A DNA stretch of 64,000 nt from Firmicutes bacterium HGW-Firmicutes-16. GTDB taxonomy: Bacteria; Bacillota; Clostridia; Oscillospirales; Oscillospiraceae. A model generated the notes under the pieces. It was not told where the DNA came from, made no database searches, and worked only from the letters and a program-made list of their open reading frames with translations. Shown piece by piece: positions 53,877 to 64,000 of the stretch; positions within the stretch are counted from its first letter, which is position 1, and each line of letters opens with the position of its first letter. The position numbers and the translations under genes were made by a program. The stretch spans positions 186,001 to 250,000 of the forward strand of contig PGZZ01000001.1 in NCBI GenBank assembly GCA_002841545.1. The letters run 5' to 3'.

Positions 53877-55385
53877 TTAACCCGATATGCGGCTCAGAAG
53901 CGTCTGCGTAAAATGGCGGAAGGCTATCTCTCCTTTTATATCTTGTCCGAATACACCTGCGTGCTCCAGACATTTGACGAAAACAGCTCCGACTTCCGCG
54001 CGCAAAACTTCGTCGATGTTATTTGCAGTCACCTGCCGCCGAGTCATAATTTCCTCCGCCCAATCCGCATGGAGGCTAATTTCCGATGCGTGCAAATTCC
54101 CGTCGGAAACCATCATCTCTCCAAGAGTCTGAAGCTCTTTTTTCAAATGAGGTGGCAGAATTGCAAGTCCCATCACCTCAATTAGCCCGATATTCTCCTT
54201 CTTGATATGATGCAGTTCCTGATGAGGGTGAAAGAGACCCAGCGGATGCTCCGGTGTTGTTCGGTTGTTGCGAAGGACGATGTCCAGCTCATAGCGTTCG
54301 CCGCGCTTTCTGGCAATCGGAGTCACGGTATTGTGAGGCGTTCCGTCTGTTTTTGACAAAATTCCTGCATCAGTGTCGTCATATCCACGCCATACTTCGA
54401 GGATGATATCCGCAATATGCGCAACCTTTTCGCTGTCCGTGCCTGATAGCCGAAGCGTCGCCATTGGCCAGTTAAGAATCCCACAAGTGACAGCCTTATC
54501 TCTAAGCGGCAGCTCCTCAACAATTTCAGCGCGCTCAATTGGAAACACATGGCGTCCGCCCTGAAAATGCTCATGGGAGAGAATGGAGCCGCCGACTATC
54601 GGCAGGTCGGCGTTGGAGCCGATAAAGTAATGCGGGAATTTATCGAGGAAATCAAAGAGCTTGCGGAAACATGCGGCGTTGATGGTCATCGGCGTATGAG
54701 CATCATTCAGAACTATGCAGTGCTCGTTGTAATAAACATAGGGCGAATACTGAAGGCCCCACGGCGCGCCTAGTATGTCTACTGGGACAATACGCAGGTT
54801 CTGCCTCGCTGGATAATCAGTCCGCCCCGCGTAGCCCTCGTTTTCGCGGCATAGCTGACAGGCGGGGTAGCCGGTTTTTTTTGCGTTCAAAGCCGCAGCG
54901 ATATCCCGGGGATCCTTTTCGGGCTTTGCTAGATTTATTGTTATCTGCATATTGCCATATTTGCTCGGATGCGTCCACTTTACGTCCTTAATAAGCCTAT
55001 ATTCGCGAATGTAGTTGCAGTCCATGCAAAATCTGTAGAACCAGTCGGTGGCGTCTTTCGGATTGTGGGCATAAAGCGCGGCAAAATCCTCGATGACTTT
55101 AGAGGGACGCGGGGTCACGCAACCCATTATGGCCGTGTCGAACAAATCAAGGCTAACTATTGAATTAGAAATAACGCCGCGCTCCGCAGCATCGTCAAGC
55201 AGCACATCGAGCAGTTTTTCAAGCGGCAATTCCGCCGGTGACTCTGCTATGTCCAGACTGTCAATTTTCAATACGCTCAGTATGGCGTTGACTGCCCATA
55301 TTTTGTCCGTCTGATGCAGAATGCCTTTACCGAGCGCGTATTCAACAATTCCGGAAACAGCCCAGGACACGTCAAATTTACTCAT
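53877..55385 (-). CDS. galT: UDP-glucose--hexose-1-phosphate uridylyltransferase, Bacillota type (GalT)
   Basis: 502 aa, the length of the GalT-2 family of Bacillota (about 500, against 350 in Escherichia coli). GGSILSHEHFQGGRHVFPIE and LFHPHQELHHIKKENIG are family features. It converts galactose-1-phosphate and UDP-glucose to glucose-1-phosphate and UDP-galactose. Two ATG codons follow each other; the second has better spacing to GGAG. No galE is in view. Confidence 0.93.
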   Translation of the reverse strand: MSKFDVSWAVSGIVEYALGKGILHQTDKIWAVNAILSVLKIDSLDIAESPAELPLEKLLDVLLDDAAERGVISNSIVSLDLFDTAIMGCVTPRPSKVIEDFAALYAHNPKDATDWFYRFCMDCNYIREYRLIKDVKWTHPSKYGNMQITINLAKPEKDPRDIAAALNAKKTGYPACQLCRENEGYAGRTDYPARQNLRIVPVDILGAPWGLQYSPYVYYNEHCIVLNDAHTPMTINAACFRKLFDFLDKFPHYFIGSNADLPIVGGSILSHEHFQGGRHVFPIERAEIVEELPLRDKAVTCGILNWPMATLRLSGTDSEKVAHIADIILEVWRGYDDTDAGILSKTDGTPHNTVTPIARKRGERYELDIVLRNNRTTPEHPLGLFHPHQELHHIKKENIGLIEVMGLAILPPHLKKELQTLGEMMVSDGNLHASEISLHADWAEEIMTRRQVTANNIDEVLRAEVGAVFVKCLEHAGVFGQDIKGEIAFRHFTQTLLSRISG

Positions 55386-55409
55386 CATAAATCTCCGTTA
55401 TAAATATTC

Positions 55410-56669
55410 TTATAGGACGATTTCGACCGCACCGGCGTCCCTGATTTGGAGAAAGCGGCAGCTGCCGACGCCCGTCAGAAGCTCCATATCAGCCTTGAAT
55501 CGCTGCGCCTCTGAGACCTTAACAAACGCCTGTATCGTGCCTCCAAAACCGCCGCCGTGGATACGGCAGGCGCCGGAGTTGTCCAGCAATCGCTCACACC
55601 ACGCAAGTGTCAGAGCGGCTGACTGGTCCCGCAAGGATTCGTGCGGATATATATTCTGCAGAAGCGTCCAGCTAGAGCGCCCGCTTTCGCGTACACGGCT
55701 CAAAAAGCGCTCAAAATCTCCGCATTTGAGCGCGTCAGTCTCAGACAGGACCCTCTCGTTCTCATTGAAAAAGTGCATTGCCCGAAGCAGAGCCCGATCT
55801 GATACTGGTCCTCGCAGCTTGAACAATTCGGCATAAAACCTTTCGGGCGGGACATCACGGAGCTTGACAGCGCCGAGAAGCCGCGCAACGCTTGACATTT
55901 CCGTCGGTATTGCGGCGTATTCATCACCCAGGTGGTCGTGCTTCGCGCCCGTATCGATTATGCAGAGCACATAGCCGAAATCCGAGAAATCAACGGATAA
56001 GCGCTCAATTTTGGGTACATCAGGATTTTTGAAGTCAATTTCTATAATGCCGCCGACCGCCGAAGCCATCTGGTCCATCAAGCCGCAGGGCTTGCCGAAA
56101 TGGACGTTTTCCGCATACTGTCCGGCGTGCGCAAGAGTTTCGGACAGGATTTTCCCATCGAAACACAGCCCGTTCATGACAGACGCAATCAGAGTTTCGA
56201 AGGCCGCCGAACTCGAGAGTCCCGAGCCGACGGGCACCTGACCGGATATATATGCGTCAAAGCCGCCAACAGTTCCGAAACCCTGCTTTGTGAAATATTC
56301 AGCGACACCGCGCACGAGGGCAGCAGGAGCTCCCTTGTCGCTTTCTCGCGGTGAGAGCTCGCTTAAATCAACACTCGCAGAGCCATGAGTATCTGAGAAA
56401 ATGCGTATTACATTTTCTCCGTTTGGAAAAGCAGCAGCAACATTATCAAGGTTGACCGCTGCGGCGATAACGAGTCCTCGCTGATGGTCTGTATGGTTGC
56501 CGCCGAGCTCGGTTCTTCCGGGTGCGCTGAAAAAGCGGGGCCGAGCCTTGCCATAAACACAATTAAACCCATCAAGAGCCAAAACGAGCCGCTTTTCAAT
56601 TTGTTCCCCGCTTATACCTGGGTATAGCCGAGAAAGTTCGGTTCGGGGCACTATCTTGTTATTTTCCAT
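55410..56669 (-). CDS. galK: Galactokinase-like GHMP kinase
   Basis: 419 aa. The galactokinase N-terminal signature appears in altered form, APGRTELGGNHTDHQRG, and the GHMP ATP loop is VPVGSGLSSSAAFE. CRIHGGGFGGTIQAFV is the third motif. Context between alpha-galactosidase and galT supports phosphorylation of galactose. At the signature, usual GRxNLIGEHTDY, several positions differ, including Glu to Asn. The ATG has GGAG 5 bases upstream and is 2 bases after the upstream stop. Confidence 0.88.
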   Translation of the reverse strand: MENNKIVPRTELSRLYPGISGEQIEKRLVLALDGFNCVYGKARPRFFSAPGRTELGGNHTDHQRGLVIAAAVNLDNVAAAFPNGENVIRIFSDTHGSASVDLSELSPRESDKGAPAALVRGVAEYFTKQGFGTVGGFDAYISGQVPVGSGLSSSAAFETLIASVMNGLCFDGKILSETLAHAGQYAENVHFGKPCGLMDQMASAVGGIIEIDFKNPDVPKIERLSVDFSDFGYVLCIIDTGAKHDHLGDEYAAIPTEMSSVARLLGAVKLRDVPPERFYAELFKLRGPVSDRALLRAMHFFNENERVLSETDALKCGDFERFLSRVRESGRSSWTLLQNIYPHESLRDQSAALTLAWCERLLDNSGACRIHGGGFGGTIQAFVKVSEAQRFKADMELLTGVGSCRFLQIRDAGAVEIVL

Positions 56670-56671
56670 GA

Positions 56672-58426
56672 CTACTCCAATGCCTCCGAAGACTTTATGC
56701 AGATGGTTTGATAAGGGCGCAGTTCGATTTCCTCGTCTTTCTTAACGGAGAGCTTTTCTTTTTGCAGAGTTCCGGTAAAAAGAGCCTGCACAGGCACCTT
56801 ATCCGAGTTCAGATTGCTTACTAGGCAGAAGGTTTCTTCTCCGATGGAATAGTAAATGCGAAATACCTCGGTTTTTTCGACCCTAATGTCCTTTTTATCT
56901 TCTGCTATAAACAGGGTTTTGAAAAGCTCCATTTGACTATCCGTATATTCGTTAATATTGTCGGAGGTGAATACAAGCCCACCCAAAACGCTGTTTATCA
57001 TGAACAGGCTATATTTCTGATCCTCTGACAAACTGTTGTTGCTGTTTCGCAGGATAAAGACGTCGGGATCATTATAAAACGCCCTCCCATTAAGCTGATG
57101 CCTGCCTATGGTGCTCGTCAGTGCGTTGAGGGTGGAGACACGTTCTCTGTAATGAATCGCTGAAAGAAACTTATCCTCCCACATCAGCGCAACGTCGCTG
57201 CTCACACGGCAGTAATCGAAAAGACCGAAAGCGGGTCCAAGCGGTGCTCCGCAGCCGAGGATAATTTTATCACCCGAAATTTCACGCAGAAACTCGAAAA
57301 ATTCACACATAACCTGACCACGCGTTTTATCCTTATGTGGGGGAAGTGAAGCGGCGTATAAGAAGTCGAGCTTCACCATGTCGTAATTCCATTTGTTCAG
57401 AACAGTATCGAACACCTCTCTCAGATAGGCGCGCACCTCGGGATTGTAAAAATCGAGCACATAAAAGATACCGCTCCAGCCCGGATTTAAGCCAGCCTTA
57501 TTTAGCACCCAGTCGGGGTGCTCCTTGTAAATCCTCGATTTTTTTTCGCAAATAATCGGCGCGAGCCAGAGACCAGCCTTGTAACCGGCCTTATGTATCT
57601 CATCGGCAAGATAAGCCATGCCCTGCGGAAACTTTTTGTTTATGCGAAGCCAGTCGCCAACGGCTTCCTGAAACCCATCATCAATCTGAAAATAATCAAT
57701 CCGCAGCTTTCGAGAGCTGAAAGCTGCAAGGTTTTCGAGCACATCAGCCTGTGTCACTTTCGTATAATAATTATACCAGCTTGTCCAGCCAGTGCAGGGC
57801 TTGACATGCGGCGGCGTAATGTTTGCAGCCGCAAAATAGCTATCGAAGGCGGAATTTTCCTCCGTGTGTATTGTGAAAACATCAAACAGGACATAAGGGA
57901 TGCCGACTTGTGGTTCAAGCCCTTTGCAGTCCTTAATTACACGCAGGTTTTTTTCTTTATTGCTGAATTCAAAAACGGTATAGCCCGATTTTTCAGAAAT
58001 CGAGCCATAAAGTGTGATTAATCCGTCCTCCGCATCGCGGATATAAGTGTAGCTCCAGCTTTGGAGCCTATCACTCCCGGATTTATAGAAGGAGTAGTCA
58101 CCGTACATACCGATTAGGGGTTTTGCAAGGGGATTCAGCCTCGGAATTTTGTGACCGAGCCGCACTTCCGAACTATCTGTCCACGTCTGATAGCCGTTAA
58201 GAAACACGAGATTGTCATCTGTAAGCACTTCGTCGGTTAGAAGAGAGCAGTCCATAATCGTAAGCTCCGTTTTCGGCGTCAGCACGGCAGTGAACTGACC
58301 GCCGCCGTTCGTGGACGCATCTTTTAATACCAGACTGAAATCCTCGGTCTCCATACTTTGCTTAAAGTTAAAGGAGATATTGAGTTTACCTTTTTTGTAT
58401 GTCAATTTACCGCTAGCTATACTCAT
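56672..58426 (-). CDS. Alpha-galactosidase, GH36
   Basis: 584 aa. The GH36 barrel is clear: GWTSWYNYY, DYFQIDDGFQ, nucleophile D354 in VKLDFLYA and acid/base D411 in CRVSSDVALMW. No signal peptide, so it acts inside the cell on imported alpha-galactosides such as melibiose or raffinose fragments. The ATG at 58426 overlaps the stop of the regulator gene (ATGA) and has AAGGAG upstream; the GTG three codons earlier is rejected. Confidence 0.93.
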   Translation of the reverse strand: MSIASGKLTYKKGKLNISFNFKQSMETEDFSLVLKDASTNGGGQFTAVLTPKTELTIMDCSLLTDEVLTDDNLVFLNGYQTWTDSSEVRLGHKIPRLNPLAKPLIGMYGDYSFYKSGSDRLQSWSYTYIRDAEDGLITLYGSISEKSGYTVFEFSNKEKNLRVIKDCKGLEPQVGIPYVLFDVFTIHTEENSAFDSYFAAANITPPHVKPCTGWTSWYNYYTKVTQADVLENLAAFSSRKLRIDYFQIDDGFQEAVGDWLRINKKFPQGMAYLADEIHKAGYKAGLWLAPIICEKKSRIYKEHPDWVLNKAGLNPGWSGIFYVLDFYNPEVRAYLREVFDTVLNKWNYDMVKLDFLYAASLPPHKDKTRGQVMCEFFEFLREISGDKIILGCGAPLGPAFGLFDYCRVSSDVALMWEDKFLSAIHYRERVSTLNALTSTIGRHQLNGRAFYNDPDVFILRNSNNSLSEDQKYSLFMINSVLGGLVFTSDNINEYTDSQMELFKTLFIAEDKKDIRVEKTEVFRIYYSIGEETFCLVSNLNSDKVPVQALFTGTLQKEKLSVKKDEEIELRPYQTICIKSSEALE

Positions 58427-59100
58427 CCAACACACTCCTTTGAACCCTTAATATAAGAAAGCTCCATATCAATCAGTAATGCAATTTGTGTTTTTGCGTC
58501 AATTTCCCTGTCACTTTGAATTACATCTCCCCGCAAAAGCAATTTTTGAATCAGCGGAATGGTGGAGTGTATTGCCGTCGTATTAAATATTACGGCATCA
58601 ATATCGGGACGAATTGACCCGTCCTCTTGACCGGCTTCAACTGCCGCAAGCATCATAACTCGAGTGTCGATTATTCCGGCTTCATACTTTTGCAAAAACT
58701 CCTTTGAAATCCGCTCTCGAACGATGTAGTTATCGAATTGTTCCAGTAGCCGGAGCAAATGGGGCCGTATTTTATACAGAGAACCAATTGTATTAAGTAT
58801 CTGACGGACCTTCTCAAACCCGTTTAGCTCATTATAATTCGCAGGGTAGAACAGCGGTGTAAGGCTGCTCATTTCAGAGTGCCAAAGCTTTGTCGCGCAC
58901 TCGACTACAAGCTTCGGCTTGGTTTCAAAGTAACGGTAAACTGTTGCTGCTCCGACCTCCGCCCTTTTGGCGATGTCCGAGATTTTGGAGTTATCGATAC
59001 CGTTTTCGATAAATTCCTGTATCGCTGAGTCTATTATATTTTCTTTTCGCGCTTCAATCTGCCTATCTAGCTCGATTCTGCGCTTTGCTTTTGCATCCAT
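58423..59100 (-). CDS. TetR/AcrR-family regulator of the galactoside operon
   Basis: 225 aa. The N-terminal helix-turn-helix is around ISDIAKRAEVGAATVYRYFE; the rest is a helical ligand domain. The ATG at 59100 is preferred over a TTG two codons earlier; neither has a strong ribosome site. It is embedded between lacZ and the alpha-galactosidase gene, coupled to the latter by 4 bases, so it probably controls its own operon, likely through the 31-bp palindrome at 62296-62326. The inducer is unknown. Confidence 0.9.
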   Translation of the reverse strand: MDAKAKRRIELDRQIEARKENIIDSAIQEFIENGIDNSKISDIAKRAEVGAATVYRYFETKPKLVVECATKLWHSEMSSLTPLFYPANYNELNGFEKVRQILNTIGSLYKIRPHLLRLLEQFDNYIVRERISKEFLQKYEAGIIDTRVMMLAAVEAGQEDGSIRPDIDAVIFNTTAIHSTIPLIQKLLLRGDVIQSDREIDAKTQIALLIDMELSYIKGSKECVG

Positions 59101-59132
59101 AGTCAAGCGCTCTTTTCCGATTGTTTTGTGAC

Positions 59133-62261
<3,129 letters not shown>

Positions 62262-62295
62262 TCAATAGAAATAAAAGAGGGTAATGCAAATTATT

Positions 62296-62326
62296 TTTAT
62301 AGTGATAGTTAAACTATCACTATAAA
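62296..62326. promoter_or_regulatory. 31-bp perfect palindrome upstream of lacZ, probable operator
   Basis: Two 15-bp arms (arm TTTATAGTGATAGTT) meet around one base. It lies 50 bases upstream of the lacZ ATG. The half site GTGATAG recalls TetR-type operators. Each end holds a TATA-like hexamer, so a bound repressor would cover a likely -10 box. The TetR-family gene in the same operon is the obvious partner. Confidence 0.8.
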
Positions 62327-62414
62327 CTTTACCACAATTTTCTTTAGATAACAACATAGATTTTGATTAGATACAATTGACAATATTATTTTATAAAACG
62401 TAGTTTAACAAAAT

Positions 62415-62448
62415 AAATCAACCGTGCAAATTAATGAACGGTTGATTT
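62415..62448 (-). terminator. Terminator-like hairpin after the membrane protein gene
   Basis: An 11-bp stem (AAATCAACCGT) with a 12-base loop follows the stop of the 62461-63093 gene and is trailed by ATTTTG on the minus strand. Confidence 0.7.
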
Positions 62449-62460
62449 TAATTTTTTAAC

Positions 62461-63093
62461 TTATATCCACTTTAGTATGCACGAGAATATTACTATCGAC
62501 AAAGCATCAACGCCGAAAATTGTGCCCACAGCGATGATTTTTTTCTTGACCGTTTCCATGTCATGTACCCAATAGCAGGCAACTAGGAACGGCATGTAGC
62601 CGATAAGGAACAGCACATACGGGAATTTTGCCTGCCACCACCAATATTCCCAAGTGAGAACACCGATATGGTTAAGTACGCACTCAACAATAACAAATAA
62701 AATCGAATTTAGTACTGCAAGAAAAAGACGGTTCGGAATACCGAGTATTTTTGCTTTTTTGTCCTTTGGCAGCATTTTGGCACATGCGATGCCTGCAACC
62801 AAAAACATGAGCGAAATTTCGATATTAAGACCGATGAATATTTCAAATGCAGATTTAGTCGGAGTGCCCCAAACCGGTGCAAACTGAGTGAAGTGGAACA
62901 CCAGTCCGTTCCAGATTTCGTTAAACACATCCACGCCCCAGAATGCCAGACCCGCAAATAAAACATTCCAGTTTTTCTTTTCGACCTCAACCGAATAAAC
63001 GTAAAAGACAATAATTACTATCGGGATGATATACCATTCAAAATTCGCCGCGCTTCGGAGCTGTGCGAGTGCCAGTTTTGCCGATTCAGCCAT
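62461..63093 (-). CDS. Membrane protein of unknown function
   Basis: 210 aa, hydrophobic, with about five or six membrane helices and aromatic residues at their ends (EYWWWQAKFPYVLFLIGYMP). I do not recognise the family. Motifs such as WGVDVFNEIWNGLVFHFTQF are striking but not diagnostic to me. The ATG at 63093 has GGGGG 6 bases upstream; an in-frame start eight codons earlier is rejected. It has its own hairpin terminator, so it is probably a single-gene unit, not part of the lac operon. Confidence 0.7.
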   Translation of the reverse strand: MAESAKLALAQLRSAANFEWYIIPIVIIVFYVYSVEVEKKNWNVLFAGLAFWGVDVFNEIWNGLVFHFTQFAPVWGTPTKSAFEIFIGLNIEISLMFLVAGIACAKMLPKDKKAKILGIPNRLFLAVLNSILFVIVECVLNHIGVLTWEYWWWQAKFPYVLFLIGYMPFLVACYWVHDMETVKKKIIAVGTIFGVDALSIVIFSCILKWI

Positions 63094-63361
63094 TATAATC
63101 CCCCTTTTATGTTGCATTCTACTAAATTAGCGCCGGAACACATACGCCTTTCGTGCAAAAACATACTACCACACATTATAGATTTAATAAACATAAATTT
63201 CCATATTTTTTTCTGTACTTTCCGACAGATGCACCGAAATCCTTCAGAATTTGTTTTCTTCCGGCGGATTATGGGTTAGTATCCAATAATTTTGCATAGA
63301 CAAGACCGTATAATTAAGTAAAAATGGGAGACATACAAACTACTCGCGCAGGAGGATACCA

Positions 63362-64000
63362 ATGAAATTTGCGAAAAAGTACATATGTATGTTTATCATA
63401 TTGGCAATTACTCTGAATTTCGGTTTGTCGGCCGCCGCCTTGGATTACAAATACAATATGTCATATATATACTTCGGGAGCGCCGCAAATTATGCGAAGC
63501 AAGTGAGTAATACGCAAGACTCGGTAAACGAGGTATCGCCCGATTACTTTTCGCTTAACTCAAGCGGAAATCTTGTAATTACGTCTGATGCAAGCATTAG
63601 CTTTGTTCAAGATATGCATCAAAAGGGCATACTGGTTACGCCATATTTAACAAACGACTGGGACAGGGCAAAAGGCGTTGCAGCGTTAAACAATATAGAT
63701 AAACTTTCTACTGATTTGGCCAATGCCATATCCGCTTATAATCTTGACGGAGTCAATATCGATATCGAAAACGTAACGCCCGCTGAGCGGACGAAGTATG
63801 TCACACTTGTCCAGCTTCTTCGCTCAAAGCTCGATAGCTCAAAAATTATAACAGTAGCCGTAGCCGCTAATCCTTATGGATATACTTCGGGCTGGGCAGG
63901 GTCTTATGATTATGCTGGGCTTGCCCCATACTGCGACTATCTGATGCTCATGACCTACGATGAATCCTATGACGGAGGCGCACCGGGTCCCGTTGCGAGC
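63362..64000 (+). CDS. Secreted GH18-family glycosidase, 5' part
   Basis: 213 codons run to the window edge. A signal peptide spans residues 1-26 (KKYICMFIILAITL ... SAAA). The GH18 active-site pattern is D129-GVNI-D134-I-E136, with a leading strand of the YaaH/SleL type; E136 would be the acid. ILVTPYLTN and YDYLMLMTYDESYDGG also fit. It may act on peptidoglycan or chitin-like polymers. GGAGG lies 6 bases before the ATG. The C-terminus is outside the window, so partner domains such as LysM cannot be judged. Confidence 0.88.
   Translation, partial: MKFAKKYICMFIILAITLNFGLSAAALDYKYNMSYIYFGSAANYAKQVSNTQDSVNEVSPDYFSLNSSGNLVITSDASISFVQDMHQKGILVTPYLTNDWDRAKGVAALNNIDKLSTDLANAISAYNLDGVNIDIENVTPAERTKYVTLVQLLRSKLDSSKIITVAVAANPYGYTSGWAGSYDYAGLAPYCDYLMLMTYDESYDGGAPGPVAS

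Noticed and set aside
57518-58021. Plus-strand frame of 167 codons within the alpha-galactosidase gene
   Set aside because: Antisense to a clear GH36 gene with intact catalytic residues.
63286-63314. Sigma-A promoter with TATAAT at 63309-63314 before the GH18 gene
   Set aside because: The -10 hexamer is perfect, but no -35 hexamer is present at 16-18 bases; left out as a feature.

Overview
The window is part of a motile, Gram-positive-type bacterium, most likely class Clostridia (Bacillota). Gene order follows the Bacillus/Clostridium fla/che plan, fliY replaces fliN, flagellin is tied to FliW/CsrA, and GGAGG ribosome sites are strong. I cannot name a genus.

Layout. (1) 1-22571, minus strand: one fla operon of about 26 genes in the order fliE-F-G-H-I-J-K, flgD, a small flagellar operon gene, flgE, flbD/swrD, motA-motB, fliM, fliY, cheY, fliO-P-Q-R, flhB, flhA, sigma-28, and two rod-type genes, the last cut by the window edge. 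flhF, flhG and fliL are missing from their usual slots. (2) 22572-24773, plus: a 650-base leader region and the single flagellin gene, with a CsrA-type hairpin and a second CsrA-like site over its ribosome site. (3) 24837-34028, minus: flgM-flgN-flgK-flgL-yviE-fliW-csrA-unknown-fliD-fliS-flgB-flgC. (4) 34414-35631, plus: a ParA ATPase followed by a ComFB-domain protein. (5) 35713-40263, minus: a five-gene set, fliK-like (ylqG), fhlB, a VanY-type carboxypeptidase, an EAL-like/HDOD protein and a PilZ protein. (6) 40555-53651: cheA-cheW-cheR-cheB, an HD-GYP phosphodiesterase, two chemoreceptors, a PAS-GGDEF-EAL-HDOD protein and a small lytic transglycosylase. (7) 53877-62246, minus: lacZ, tetR-type regulator, GH36 alpha-galactosidase, galK-like, galT, preceded by a 31-bp palindrome. 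(8) 62461-64000: a membrane protein of unknown role and the start of a secreted GH18 protein.

Together, regions 1-3 build the rod, hook, export gate, motor, filament and cap. Sigma-28/FlgM and FliW/CsrA set the timing and amount of flagellin. Region 6 provides the chemotaxis signalling core, with CheC-like phosphatase motifs in FliY. Regions 4-6 hold five proteins of families linked to cyclic-di-GMP (ComFB, PilZ, GGDEF, HD-GYP, EAL-like), suggesting that motility is coupled to this second messenger. Region 7 is a separate galactoside-use operon.

The best candidates for something undescribed are the ParA-ComFB pair in a flagellar regulon without flhF/flhG at their normal place, the ylqG-fhlB-vanY-HDOD-pilZ operon, and the flagellin leader RNA. 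Starts were chosen by ribosome-site spacing and differ in many cases from the longest open frame. No tRNA, rRNA, CRISPR array, IS element or phage gene was seen.
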